NCBI RefSeq assembly: GCF_001563265.1
Contig: NZ_CP005083.1
Coordinates: 561,001 to 625,000 of the forward strand
Reading direction: 5' to 3'
Length of the DNA stretch: 64,000 nucleotides
Source: Sphingobium sp. TKS
GTDB taxonomy: Bacteria; Pseudomonadota; Alphaproteobacteria; Sphingomonadales; Sphingomonadaceae
Below are positions 27,013-35,837 of the stretch, one piece after another; positions within the stretch are counted from its first letter, which is position 1, and each line of letters opens with the position of its first letter. Position numbers and translations under genes: made by a program. The notes below the pieces were generated by a model. The model was not told the DNA's origin and ran no database searches. It saw nothing but the letters and a program-made list of their open reading frames with translations.

Positions 27013-27738
27013 ATGTTCGGAATCCACTACCGGCTTGAACGCAAGTCTATCACACTCGTGCTCGCGATCATGGTCGTCGCAAGCATTGGCGGCCTGATCG
27101 AGATCGCCCCCCTGTTCACCATCGACGAAACGGTGGAGACCGATCCGGACATGCGGGTCTACACGCCGCTCGAACTGGCCGGGCGCAACATCTACATCCG
27201 CGAAGGCTGCTATGCCTGCCATTCGCAGATGATCCGCACGCTGCAGGACGACGTGGATCGGTATGGCCATTATTCGCTGGCGGTGGAGTCCAAGTACGAC
27301 CACCCGATGCTGTGGGGCTCAAAGCGCACCGGTCCCGATCTCGCCCGCGTCGGGGGCAAGTATTCCGACGCCTGGCAGGTGGCGCACCTCACCAACCCGC
27401 GCAGCGTGGTTCCGCAGTCCGTCATGCCGAAATACGGCTGGCTTAATACCACAGAATTGCAGACCACCTATCTTGGCGAGCACCTGAAAGCGCAGCGCGA
27501 CGTAGGTGTGCCCTATACCGACGCGATGATCGCGAATGCGCCAGCCGACGCTGTCGCCCAGGCCTCGCCCGATGGCGACACGCAGGGGCTGATGAAGCGC
27601 TATGGCGCGGCGACGCAGGTCCGCTCATTCGATGGCGACAAGCGCACCGTATCGGAAATGGATGCGCTGGTCGCTTATCTCCAGGTTCTGGGCAAGCTTA
27701 GCAACGCGGCCCAGGCACCCGAACCGGCAGGAAAGTGA
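27013..27738 (+). CDS. ccoO: cbb3-type cytochrome c oxidase subunit II (monoheme)
   Basis: A 241-residue protein with one N-terminal membrane anchor and one heme c motif, C66-Y-A-C69-H70, followed by SQ as in the family. MPKYGWL probably supplies the axial Met. It carries electrons from CcoP to CcoN. Six bases separate it from ccoN. Confidence 0.95.
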   Translation: MFGIHYRLERKSITLVLAIMVVASIGGLIEIAPLFTIDETVETDPDMRVYTPLELAGRNIYIREGCYACHSQMIRTLQDDVDRYGHYSLAVESKYDHPMLWGSKRTGPDLARVGGKYSDAWQVAHLTNPRSVVPQSVMPKYGWLNTTELQTTYLGEHLKAQRDVGVPYTDAMIANAPADAVAQASPDGDTQGLMKRYGAATQVRSFDGDKRTVSEMDALVAYLQVLGKLSNAAQAPEPAGK

Positions 27739-27742
27739 CCCG

Positions 27743-27913
27743 ATGGACATAGCCCATTCCACGCTGGTCGGTTTCTCCAAGTCGTTCGGGCTGGTCTACT
27801 TGCTCGCGATGGCGGCGGTAGCTCTGGCTTACGCCTTGTGGCCTCGGAACCGGGACCGGTTCGACAAGGCAGCCCGGGACATCATCGAGGACGAGGACAA
27901 GCCATGGCTGTAA
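27743..27913 (+). CDS. ccoQ: cbb3 oxidase small subunit CcoQ
   Basis: A 56-residue single-helix protein (FGLVYLLAMAAVALAYALW) with the family's C-terminal RFDKAARDIIEDEDKPW. It starts at ATG 27743, four bases after the ccoO stop, and overlaps ccoP by ten bases. CcoQ stabilises the oxidase complex. Confidence 0.92.
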   Translation: MDIAHSTLVGFSKSFGLVYLLAMAAVALAYALWPRNRDRFDKAARDIIEDEDKPWL

Positions 27914-28785
27914 CCGAACGCGATCCTCACACCGGGCACCAGACAACCGGCCATGAATGGAACGGCATCAAGGAACTGAATACGCCAGTGCCCCGGGCGG
28001 TTTGGTTCTTCCTGATCCTCAGCGCCTTGTTCGCCGTGGGCTACTGGATTCTCATGCCGGCCTGGCCGCTTGGCCGCACTTATACGCACGGCCTGCTTGG
28101 CGTGGATCAACGGACGACCGTGACCCGGATCGTTGAACGGGCCGCGCAAGAACGCAGCGCCTGGACCGGCCGGATCGCCGCGCTCGATTACAACCAGATC
28201 CGCGCCGACCCGGCCTTGATGAAGATCGTCCGGGAAGACGGCCACCGCTTGTTCGGCGACAATTGCGCGGCCTGCCACGGCGTCAATGCCACCGGCGGCA
28301 AGGGCTTTCCCAACCTCACCGACCGGGACTGGCTGTGGGGTGGCAGCCCCGGAACGATCGCGCAGACCATCGCGGTTGGCGTGAACAGCAGCAAGAGCAA
28401 GGATACGCGCGTCAGCCAAATGCTGGCGTTTGGCCGCGATGGCATTCTCGACAACAACGCCGTTCTGGCGGTGACCGATTATGTCCTGTCGCTGTCGGAC
28501 CCGGCCCATGCATTGGGCAGAACCGCGCAATCGGTCGCTGCGGGGCAGGCAGTCTTCGCGGCCAATTGCGTCGCCTGCCACGGGCCGGAGGGACGCGGCA
28601 ACCAGGCGCTGGGCGTCCCCAATCTCACCGATCACACATGGCTTTATGGCGGCGATGCAGAGTCGGTCTATACGTCGGTGTACGGTGGCAGGCAGGGCGA
28701 AATGCCCGCCTGGCAGAACCAGCTCAGTCCGGTCGATCGCAAGATCCTCGTGGTCTATCTCCTCGACAAGGGGGCCGGACGGTGA
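27904..28785 (+). CDS. ccoP: cbb3-type cytochrome c oxidase subunit III (diheme)
   Basis: A 293-residue protein starting at MAVTERDPHTGH. The N-terminal segment EWNGIKELNTPVPRAV and one helix are typical of CcoP. Two heme c motifs are at C121-A-A-C124-H125 and C222-V-A-C225-H226. The longer frame to 27838 runs inside ccoQ and is rejected. It accepts electrons from soluble cytochrome c. Its stop overlaps the next small gene as TGATG. Confidence 0.95.
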   Translation: MAVTERDPHTGHQTTGHEWNGIKELNTPVPRAVWFFLILSALFAVGYWILMPAWPLGRTYTHGLLGVDQRTTVTRIVERAAQERSAWTGRIAALDYNQIRADPALMKIVREDGHRLFGDNCAACHGVNATGGKGFPNLTDRDWLWGGSPGTIAQTIAVGVNSSKSKDTRVSQMLAFGRDGILDNNAVLAVTDYVLSLSDPAHALGRTAQSVAAGQAVFAANCVACHGPEGRGNQALGVPNLTDHTWLYGGDAESVYTSVYGGRQGEMPAWQNQLSPVDRKILVVYLLDKGAGR

Positions 28786-28970
28786 TGACCGCCCCTTCCC
28801 GCCGCTCGATCGTGATCTTGTGCGGCATCGCGCTCGTCGTCGTGCTGCTTGCCAATGCCCATCTGGTCTATGTCGCCACCAGTTCGCAACCGCGATGCGT
28901 GGCGCATGCCAAGGCCGGCGAACAACCCGTAAGCCCCGGCGTCTTCACTGCGGCCCAGCCGTCATGCTGA
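28785..28970 (+). CDS. Small single-helix membrane protein after ccoP
   Basis: A 61-residue protein coupled to ccoP by TGATG. It has one N-terminal transmembrane helix (IVILCGIALVVVLLANAHL) and a periplasmic tail of about 30 residues containing a C-x-x-H (CVAH) and a terminal Cys. Usual ccoG, ccoH and ccoI neighbours are absent at this place. A role in metal or redox assembly of the oxidase is a guess; no family is recognised. Confidence 0.7.
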   Translation: MTAPSRRSIVILCGIALVVVLLANAHLVYVATSSQPRCVAHAKAGEQPVSPGVFTAAQPSC

Positions 28971-28985
28971 CATGATCAGGAGACG

Positions 28986-29771
28986 ATGATGACCACCATC
29001 CCCCCTATCGTCCCGCCGCTCCCTCGGGTCAGTCCCTATGCCCGCAACCTGCCAGCCAGCAGTGCTGTCGCCTGGCTGCGCGCGGGATGGCACGACCTGA
29101 CGCGCGATCCATGGCCAAGCCTGCTCTACGGCCTGTTCGTGTTCTTGCTGTCCGCCGCGATCATCGTGGGGCTGGTGGTGCTGGAATGGGACTTTGCCAT
29201 TTTCCCGGTGCTTGCCGGCTTTCTCATCCTTGCGCCGGCGCTGGCCATCGGTCTCTACGCCAAGAGCCGCTCGTTGGAGGAAGGTCGACCGGTGTCGCTG
29301 GGGCACATGCTGATGCCTCGGGCGCAGTCGGGCGGCCAGATCCTGTTCACCGGCGCGATGCTGTGCGGGCTGCTGCTGCTGTGGATGCGGGCGGCGGTGC
29401 TGATCTACGCCCTGTTCTTCGGGGTGCGGCCGTTTCCGGGGTTCAACCATATCGTGCAGATGCTGTTCGCCACGCCGACGGGGCTGGCGATGTTGCTGGT
29501 CGGCTCGGCAGTCGGCGGCCTGTTCGCCGCCTTTGCCTTTGCCATCTCGGCCTTTTCGATCCCGATGATGCTCGACCGGCGGCTCGACAGCCTGACTGCG
29601 ATGGGCACGAGCTGGGCGCTGGTCTGGAACAATCTGCCGGCCCTGCTGGTCTGGGGTGCGGTGGTGCTGGCGCTGTTTGTGCTTTCGGTGGCGACCGGGA
29701 TGATCGGCCTGATCATCGTGTTTCCGTTGCTGGGCCATGCGACATGGCATGCCTGGCGCGCGGTTCGCTGA
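28986..29771 (+). CDS. DUF2189 family membrane protein
   Basis: A 261-residue protein with about six hydrophobic helices. The DUF2189 start is recognisable: AWLRAGWHDLTRDPWPSLLYG, with later FSIPMMLDRRLD and WALVWNN. Members are commonly found beside cbb3 oxidase genes in alphaproteobacteria, with unknown function. AGGAGACG precedes the start. It lies between ccoP and ccoS, so it is probably part of the operon. Confidence 0.88.
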   Translation: MMTTIPPIVPPLPRVSPYARNLPASSAVAWLRAGWHDLTRDPWPSLLYGLFVFLLSAAIIVGLVVLEWDFAIFPVLAGFLILAPALAIGLYAKSRSLEEGRPVSLGHMLMPRAQSGGQILFTGAMLCGLLLLWMRAAVLIYALFFGVRPFPGFNHIVQMLFATPTGLAMLLVGSAVGGLFAAFAFAISAFSIPMMLDRRLDSLTAMGTSWALVWNNLPALLVWGAVVLALFVLSVATGMIGLIIVFPLLGHATWHAWRAVR

Positions 29772-29826
29772 CGATGTCGCCCGAGATGCGTCATCCTCTT
29801 CCCCAGACCAATCGTGACATCACCCG

Positions 29827-29979
29827 ATGAGTGCGCTGATCTTCCTGATACCTCTTTCGATCGCTCTTGGCGGTCTGGGTCTCGCTGTATTCTTCTGGGC
29901 ATTCCGGACGGGTCAGTACGAGGATGTTGCCGGAGCGTCGGAGCGGATTTTCCTGGACGAGGATGACAAGCCGCTATGA
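29827..29979 (+). CDS. ccoS: cbb3 oxidase maturation protein CcoS
   Basis: A 50-residue protein. One transmembrane helix (LIFLIPLSIALGGLGLAVFFW) is followed by AFRTGQYED and the ERIFLDEDD motif that defines CcoS. CcoS is needed to insert heme b and CuB into CcoN. The copper ATPase ccoI and the ccoG/ccoH genes that normally accompany it are not in this window. Confidence 0.93.
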   Translation: MSALIFLIPLSIALGGLGLAVFFWAFRTGQYEDVAGASERIFLDEDDKPL

Positions 29980-30024
29980 CCGGGCCAGACTCCACGCCCA
30001 GCCAGACCCAAACACCCCTGGAGC

Positions 30025-30495
30025 ATGGCCATGGATGACTTCATGATCGCCCGCGTGATCCACATAGCCTCCATCGTGCTGTGGATCGGCGGCGTCGCCT
30101 TTGTCACCACGGTCGCCATGCCGGCGATCCGGCGCGACACTCTGCCGGATGAGCAGCTCTCGGGATTTCATCGGTTCGAAGGCGGCTTTGCCCGGCAGGC
30201 GCGCGTCTGGGTGGCGCTGGCCGGCCTCAGCGGCTTCTGGATGGTCTGGCGCGCCGGCTTGTGGGAACGGTTCGGCCAACTCCAATTCTGGTGGATGACG
30301 GCTATGGTGGCCGTTTGGACGATGTTTGCCATGATGCTGTTCGTGCTCGAACCGCTCGTCATCCATAAGCGCATGCGCCATTCGTCCACGCCAGCCGCCG
30401 ACTTTCGCCGGATGGAGATCATGCATCGCATTCTGCTGGCGGCCTCGCTGATCACAATCATCGGCGCTGCTGGCGGGAGCCATGGCTTGTGGTAA
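30025..30495 (+). CDS. CopD-like four-helix membrane protein
   Basis: A 156-residue protein with four hydrophobic helices and several in-membrane histidines (VIHIASIVLWIGG, SGFHRFEGGFARQ, MEIMHRILLAAS). The first helix resembles the N-terminus of CopD-like membrane proteins, which often bind heme or copper. It overlaps nnrS by seven bases and follows ccoS. Likely a heme-binding or copper-related membrane protein; not certain. Confidence 0.65.
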   Translation: MAMDDFMIARVIHIASIVLWIGGVAFVTTVAMPAIRRDTLPDEQLSGFHRFEGGFARQARVWVALAGLSGFWMVWRAGLWERFGQLQFWWMTAMVAVWTMFAMMLFVLEPLVIHKRMRHSSTPAADFRRMEIMHRILLAASLITIIGAAGGSHGLW

Positions 30496-31688
30496 AAGCC
30501 CCCGTCGTCCTTGCGACCCCGCACCGGCTGCTGTTTCTCGTCGGCGCGGTCCAGTTCGCCTTGGTCATAATATGGTGGGGCGCAATGCTGTTCGCCCTCG
30601 GCGGGATGGGGCCGCACCTTGAGCAACCCATCCCCGCAAGCCTGCTGCATGCCCCGATCATGTTGTTTCTCGTGCTTCCGGCGTTCTTTTTCGGCTTCCT
30701 CCTCACGGTATTTCCGCGCTGGACGGGCTTTCCTGATTCGGCGCCGATCATCTACGTCCCAGTAGGCCTGGCCTTCCTGCTGGCAGCGATCATGCTGTGG
30801 ACGGGCCTGCTTGCCGCTGTGCCCCTCGCCATTGTCATTGCATTCGGCGCGGCGGCGACAGGCTGGATCTGGGCGCTGGGCTGGATGCTTGGCTGGCTGG
30901 TTCGCGAGTTGCGCGCTGGCCGGTCGCCAACGTGGCACGGCTGGTCGATCTTCGGCGCCGTCTGCGCAGGCTTCGGCTGCCTGATCGGGGTTATCGCGGG
31001 ATTGCGATCGCTGGATGGTATGCTGATCCACGTGTCCAACGTTGCCGGCCTCGCCCTGTTCATCCTCCCGGTCTTCATCACCGTGTGTCACCGCATGGTC
31101 CCGTTCTTCGCAGGCAATGTGGTGACGAACTATTCGCGCTGGAGGCCTTTCTGGGTCCTGGCTGCCTTCTGGATCGCCAGTCTTGCCGAGACTGGCGCCT
31201 ATTACCTTTCCGCTTCTGGCGTGGCTGCGGCATGCAATGCAGTGCTCGCGTGCCTGACCGGCCTCATGCTGTGGAAGTGGTGGCCCGGAAGGCGTGCACC
31301 CGGCTTGCTGTGGGTTCTCATCCTGGGATTTGCCTGGGCGCCTCTTGGCTTCGCCTGGACGGCCTGGTCCGGCCTGTTCGCACCGGAGAGCGCCAGGGGA
31401 GGCATCCACCTGCTCACGATCGGCTTTGCTGGCAGCCTGGTTATCGCCATGGTCACGCGCGTGAGCCAGGGGCATTCGGGCCGGCCACTGGCCATGCCCG
31501 CCCTCGCGTGGTTAGCCTTTGCCCTGGTCCAGGTTTCAACCGTGCTGCGATTGGCTGCGGCGCTGTCCGCTGAAGCTCTCCCCTTGCTGATCCTGTCCGC
31601 CTTCTGCCTCGCGGCAGGCCTATTGCCATGGGCCGTGCGGGCGATGGCGATTTACGTTCAACCTCGCGTGGACGGCAAAGCAGGATGA
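30489..31688 (+). CDS. nnrS: NnrS family protein
   Basis: A 399-residue integral membrane protein with about 12 helices. NnrS features are visible: an N-terminal HRLLFLVGAVQFALV, LLHAPIMLFLVLPAFFFGFL with FPRWTG, VCHRMVPFFAGNVV, and late GGIHLLTIGFAGSLV with MVTRVSQGHSG. NnrS is a heme- and copper-containing protein that protects cells against NO and dinitrosyl-iron damage. It closes the cbb3 cluster and fits with NirK making NO nearby. Confidence 0.92.
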   Translation: MVKAPVVLATPHRLLFLVGAVQFALVIIWWGAMLFALGGMGPHLEQPIPASLLHAPIMLFLVLPAFFFGFLLTVFPRWTGFPDSAPIIYVPVGLAFLLAAIMLWTGLLAAVPLAIVIAFGAAATGWIWALGWMLGWLVRELRAGRSPTWHGWSIFGAVCAGFGCLIGVIAGLRSLDGMLIHVSNVAGLALFILPVFITVCHRMVPFFAGNVVTNYSRWRPFWVLAAFWIASLAETGAYYLSASGVAAACNAVLACLTGLMLWKWWPGRRAPGLLWVLILGFAWAPLGFAWTAWSGLFAPESARGGIHLLTIGFAGSLVIAMVTRVSQGHSGRPLAMPALAWLAFALVQVSTVLRLAAALSAEALPLLILSAFCLAAGLLPWAVRAMAIYVQPRVDGKAG

Positions 31689-31753
31689 CTCCATGGCGCA
31701 AGTTGGCCTTGTCGCGCTCCATGGCGTTAATTTTCAGACCATGAGCATCGCCT

Positions 31754-32476
31754 TCACGACGTAGAAACCAGAGAATAGCGGGCCGCAGCCAATCTCCACG
31801 CCAGTGCCCAACCCGCACCAAGCGCCCAGCCAGCCGCGACATCGCTAGGCCAGTGGACGCCGAGATAGAGCCGCGACAATCCGATCAGGATCGTCAGCGT
31901 CATGGCCACAGCCATTATGTAGATTCGCGCCGAACGGCCTGGTTCCACATCGCTGGCGAGCGCGGCGATGGTGAGATAGACCAGCGCGGAATTTGCGGCA
32001 TGGCCGGATGGAAAGCTCATCGATTGGGCCGCCACCAAATGATCGACAAGTTCTGGCCGGGGCCGTCCGAAGGCATTCTTGAGAAAAAATATTGCACCAG
32101 CGCCGCTGAGAGTTGCGGCCGCGAGCATCAACGCGCGGATGCGTGCCCCTTTGATGACGAGATATCCGCAGGCGGCAAAAATCAGCAGGCCAAGCAGGGT
32201 CGTCCCGCCGAGGCTCGATACCTCAATCATGCTTTGCTTGAGCCAGGTCGGACCGATCGGAACGTCCGGATGCCCTGCCACCCGCAACGACAGCAGAATT
32301 GCCGCATCAACCGCACGTGCATCTCCTTCAGCCACTTCGGCCCAAATTTTGAGAAACACGAAGAAAAGGCCGGCGACAGTGGCCAGCCCGGCAAGTAGGC
32401 GCAGGGGCAATCCCAAAGAGTCCCGGAATCGGGGGAGTTGCAGTGATGCCATTCTCAAATCCTGCTCCGATTGCAT
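31754..32476 (-). CDS. PAP2-family phosphatase
   Basis: A 240-residue membrane protein. It has all three PAP2 phosphatase motifs: KNAFGRPRP, SFPSGHAANS and SRLYLGVHWPSD. These enzymes remove phosphate from lipid phosphates such as undecaprenyl pyrophosphate or phosphatidate. ATG 32476 with GGAG upstream is used; ATG 32452 with AGGA is also possible. Helices fit the six-helix fold. Confidence 0.88.
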   Translation of the reverse strand: MQSEQDLRMASLQLPRFRDSLGLPLRLLAGLATVAGLFFVFLKIWAEVAEGDARAVDAAILLSLRVAGHPDVPIGPTWLKQSMIEVSSLGGTTLLGLLIFAACGYLVIKGARIRALMLAAATLSGAGAIFFLKNAFGRPRPELVDHLVAAQSMSFPSGHAANSALVYLTIAALASDVEPGRSARIYIMAVAMTLTILIGLSRLYLGVHWPSDVAAGWALGAGWALAWRLAAARYSLVSTS

Positions 32477-32490
32477 GGGATACCGTCTCC

Positions 32491-32725
32491 ATGACCATGA
32501 ACCTCGGCTATCTCGTCGACACAGCCATATTCGCCAGTCTGTTGGTGCTGCTCGTATGGTTGCAGATGCGCGCCCGAACCTTCCCACCCTACGCTCTATT
32601 GGACGACGATCATCGCATCGACCAAGGCGGGCAGCACCATGGCCGATGTTGCCACCCGTTCGCTCGGCATCGGTTATACCGGGGGCTCAACCCTGCTCCT
32701 TGGCTGCATCGCCATCCACGCGTAG
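32491..32725 (+). pseudogene. Broken COG4705-type membrane protein gene
   Basis: Frame one reads MTMNLGYLVDTAIFASLLVL, then LVWLQMRARTFPP. Frame two, from about 32597, reads YWTTIIASTKAGSTMADVAT, then RSLGIGYTGGS and ends at TAG 32723. Together they make one repeat of the COG4705 membrane-anchored family, joined by a frameshift and then cut off. It is divergent from the PAP2 gene. Confidence 0.7.
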
Positions 32726-32781
32726 CCCAGGTATCAACATTTCTGTGTTGATCGGGAACACTCAGGGCAGGAAGGCCTTGG

Positions 32782-33168
32782 CTACAGGCTTTCGATCGCT
32801 CCGTGAAGCTTCTCGCGAACCTGTTCAGCGGCGCGCTTTAGTTCTGGGTTTTCGATGGCCATCATTGAGGCGACCGGGTCAATCGCGGCGGCCTCGATCT
32901 TTCCATGGCCCAAATCCTGAACGACGACGTTGCACGGCAACATGGTGCCAACTTTGTCCTCGATCTGGAGCGCCTCGTGCGCCAGTTGCGGATTGCAGGC
33001 ACCCAGAATGCGGTAGTCGCGAAATTCAACCCCGATCTTGTTCTTGAACGTATTTTTGACGTCGATCTGGGTGATGATCCCGAATCCGTGCTGCCTCAGT
33101 GCCTCGGTGGCACGTTGCACCGCACTCTCGAAATCCGTCTCCAGGGTCTTTGCAAAATAGTAGTTCAT
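32782..33168 (-). CDS. DUF302 family protein (copy 2)
   Basis: A 128-residue paralogue of the 792-1178 gene, differing at about 20 positions over the same length and with the same start context (GAGG site, MNYYFAKTLETDFES). Its upstream region is cut 74 bases before the start by an IS701-family element. It may therefore have lost or changed its native promoter. Function unknown, as for copy 1. Confidence 0.85.
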   Translation of the reverse strand: MNYYFAKTLETDFESAVQRATEALRQHGFGIITQIDVKNTFKNKIGVEFRDYRILGACNPQLAHEALQIEDKVGTMLPCNVVVQDLGHGKIEAAAIDPVASMMAIENPELKRAAEQVREKLHGAIESL

Positions 33169-33245
33169 CGTGCCATCCTCGTCCGACAAGGTGAAAAATG
33201 CCTGACCAACCGGTCCTCGGTTGTGCACCCGCGCGGATATACTAG

Positions 33246-34676
33246 CACTACTTTGGCAGAAGTGTAATTTTTGGGATTCCCCTTCGGAGGAATGCGTGAT
33301 TCATAGGGAGCCAGCTTTTGTGGAGGCTGGCGATGGAAGAGGATTGGCGGCGGGACCTCGAACAGTGGCTTGAGCCGTATTTGCAGGCTCTGGCCAACAA
33401 GACGCGGCGGCGGATGTGTCCGGCTTATATCGCCGGATTGATAGGCCCGGGCGATCGCAAGAGTATCCAGCCGATGGCAGCACGCATCGACGCGCTCAGC
33501 TATGACCGGCTACACCATTTCGTCGGAGCAGGGATCTGGGACAGCGCGCCGCTGGAGGCGACGTTGTGGCGACAGGCTGATGAGCTGGTCGGCGGCGACA
33601 AGGCCTGGCTTATCATCGACGACACAGCGCTACCCAAGAAGGGCAAGGCCTCGGTCGGTGTCGCGCCGCAATACGCCACGGTGTTGGGCAAGAACGCCAA
33701 CTGCCAGACCTTGGTATCGGTGACGTTGGCCTCGGGAGAAGTTCCGGTCATGCTGGGTTTGCGGCTGTTCCTGCCGGAAAGCTGGACCAGCGACACTGCA
33801 CGGATGGCCAAGGCGGCTGTGCCCGAAGCATTTCGGGCCTATCGCACAAAGCCTGACATCGCGATTGAGGAGATCGACCGCATCATCGCTGCCGGCGTGC
33901 GCTTTGGCTGCGTCCTGGCCGATGCCGGTTATGGCCTGTCCGCACCGTTCCGGCAGGCGCTCAGCGCACGGGGCCTCTGCTGGGCGGTCGGCATCCCCCG
34001 CCACCAGAAGGTCTATCCCTCAGACGTGCAGTTGATCTTCCCGGTGGCGGGACGTGGACGACCGCGTGTCCGGCACGTACCCGACGTCAAATCCCTGGCC
34101 GCCCATACCATGCTGGAGGAGGCGAAGTGGCGGAAGATCAGTTGGCGCCGCGGAACCAAAGGCCGTCTGAGCGCCCGCTTCGCTGTCATGCGCGTGCGGA
34201 TCGCTGATGGCGCGCCACAGCGGATCGGTGCTGCTGGCGCACAGCACATGCCAGGCGAAGAGGCTTGGCTGGTGGGCGAGCATCGCTCCAGCGGCGAGCG
34301 AAAATACTATCTTTCCAACCTTCCCGCCGACACGCCAGCCAAAGATGTCGCCGGCGCCATCAAGGCGCGCTGGGTCTGCGAACAGGCGCATCAGCAACTC
34401 AAGGAAGAACTTGGTCTCGACCATTTCGAGGGCCGCTCGTGGACCGGGCTGCATCGCCATGCGCTCATGACAATGATCGCCTATGCCTTCCTGCAAACAC
34501 GAAGGCTCGCTCAGACGGGGCGGAAAAAAAAGAGTCTCCGGTCCGCCCCCTCAGCCGAGCCTACCGGCTGTACGCCAAGCTATCCTTGACCGCTTATCGC
34601 GCGCGCCGCCGCGCCATTGCCCTCATTGCGGAGGATGCCTGGCAACTGCACATCCTGCAATTCTGCCAAAGTAGTG
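33246..34676 (+). mobile_element. IS701-family insertion sequence
   Basis: A 1431-bp element bounded by perfect 16-bp inverted repeats, CACTACTTTGGCAGAA at 33246-33261 and TTCTGCCAAAGTAGTG at 34661-34676. It is flanked by CTAG direct repeats (33242-33245 and 34677-34680), the YTAR-type target of this family. It holds one transposase gene in two frames. The right CTAG is also the left target of the next element. Confidence 0.88.
33318..34674 (+). CDS. IS701-family transposase, split by a frameshift at an A8 run
   Basis: A DDE transposase. The first frame (33318-34589) has WLIIDDTALPKKGKASVGV, LADAGYGLSAPFR and WVCEQAHQQLKEELGLDHFEGR, which supply the D, D and E regions. At the A8 run after LAQTGRKK (34526-34533) the family-like tail RVSGPPPQPSLPAVRQAI… CPHCGGCL continues in the other frame to TAG 34672-34674. 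Seven A's would restore one frame. Either slippage joins the frames or the copy carries a late frameshift. Confidence 0.85.
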
Positions 34677-34680
34677 CTAG

Positions 34681-35834
34681 GTCCTGTTGACAAAGTTGGT
34701 CACTACGGTGACTTTGCTTGAATGAAGTTTCGCAACGTCATTGAACCTTATACGGAAGGACGGGCCTTCAGGTGTCCCTGCTGCCGCTTCGCGACGCTCT
34801 CGGAGCGAGGCGGCTATGAGGTTTGCCCCGTGTGTTTTTGGGAAGATGATGGCCAAGACGACCACGATGCCGAGTTGGTCCGGGGCGGTCCGAACGGCTC
34901 GCTATCATTACGTCAGGCGCGGGTGAATTTCGCAGAGTGCGGTGCCTGCGATGTTCGCCACCGCAAAAATGTGCGTCCACCCGCAGACGCTGAACTCTGA
35001 CGATTCACAAATGGGTTGATCTCTGATTCAAGGCTGCCTTTTGCAGGGAGCGGCGATGGCGCGTGGAGATCTGACGGACGAGGAATGGGACGTGATCGAG
35101 GGACTGCTGCCCTCGGAACGCGGTCGAAAGGCGCGCCCTGCCCATGACAATCGGCGATTTCTGAATGGCATGCTTCATGTGCTGCGTGTTGGCTGCCCGT
35201 GGCGGGACATGCATGAACGCTACGGCAAGTGGAACTCGGTCTATGTGCGGTTCCGGCGATGGGCCGAGCAAGGCGTCTGGGATGCAATCCTGGCGACGCT
35301 GGTCGAGTTCGGACTGACCGACAACTGGCAGCACATGATCGACAGCACCACGGTTCGCGGCCATGTTTCGGCAGCGGGCGCTAAAGGGGGACTCATAAGG
35401 AGGCTTTTGGTCGATCACGCGGCGGCTTTTCGTGCAAGGTCCACGCCCGCTGCGACAATCAGGGACGCCCTCTCGGCTTCATCCTGACCGGCGGCGAGGC
35501 CTCGGATTACGGGGCGGTCGATGACCTCATGGCATTGCCCGTCAACATGCCCAAGGCTTTGCTGGCAGACAAAGGATATGATGGCGATGCGGTCCGGGCG
35601 AACCTGCTGATGCGCGGCATCCTGCCAATCATCCCGCCAAAGGCCAACCGGCGCGAACCTATCGCCTGCGACTTCCGTCGCTACAGGGACCGCAACCGCA
35701 TCGAACGCATGTTCGGTCACCTCAAGCATCAACGGCGCATCGCAACCCGCTACGACAAGACTGCGCTCTCGTTCGCCAGCTTCCTTAATCTCGCCGCCAT
35801 CCGTCGATGGCTACCGAACTTTGTCAACAGAACC
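34681..35834 (+). mobile_element. IS5-family insertion sequence with an extra gene
   Basis: A 1154-bp element. The left end GTCCTGTTGACAAAGTT and the right end AACTTTGTCAACAGAAC are inverted repeats with one mismatch. CTAG flanks both sides (34677-34680 and 35835-35838), fitting the YTAR target of IS5 elements. It carries the transposase and, between left end and transposase, a CPCC-motif gene not normally part of such elements. Confidence 0.75.
34722..35000 (+). CDS. Cysteine-rich CPCC domain protein
   Basis: A 92-residue protein with the CPCC motif (FRCPCCRFATL), a CPVCFWEDDG motif and a later CGAC, giving a zinc-ribbon-like small protein. CPCC proteins are of unknown function and often linked to toxin-immunity or mobile loci. 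It lies inside the IS5-like element between its left end and the transposase. ATG 34722 follows TTGACAAAGTT and TTTGCTTGA. Confidence 0.75.
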   Translation: MKFRNVIEPYTEGRAFRCPCCRFATLSERGGYEVCPVCFWEDDGQDDHDAELVRGGPNGSLSLRQARVNFAECGACDVRHRKNVRPPADAEL

Positions 35835-35837
35835 TAG
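35056..35837 (+). CDS. IS5-family transposase, expressed across a -1 frameshift
   Basis: The first frame (ATG 35056, MARGDLTDEEWDVIEGLLP) has the first Asp in HMIDSTTVRGH. It must shift by -1 at the AAAGGGGG run near 35383-35390 to continue as THKEAFGRSRGGFSCKVH. The second part holds DKGYDGDAV and RNRIERMFGHLK, the second Asp and the Glu. Many IS5-group elements use such a shift, so this copy may still be active. The last codons lie in the right repeat. Confidence 0.85.

Noticed and set aside
30168..31475. A 435-codon minus-strand frame across nnrS
   Set aside because: Composition is rich in Arg, Gln and Pro without a domain; the plus strand encodes NnrS.
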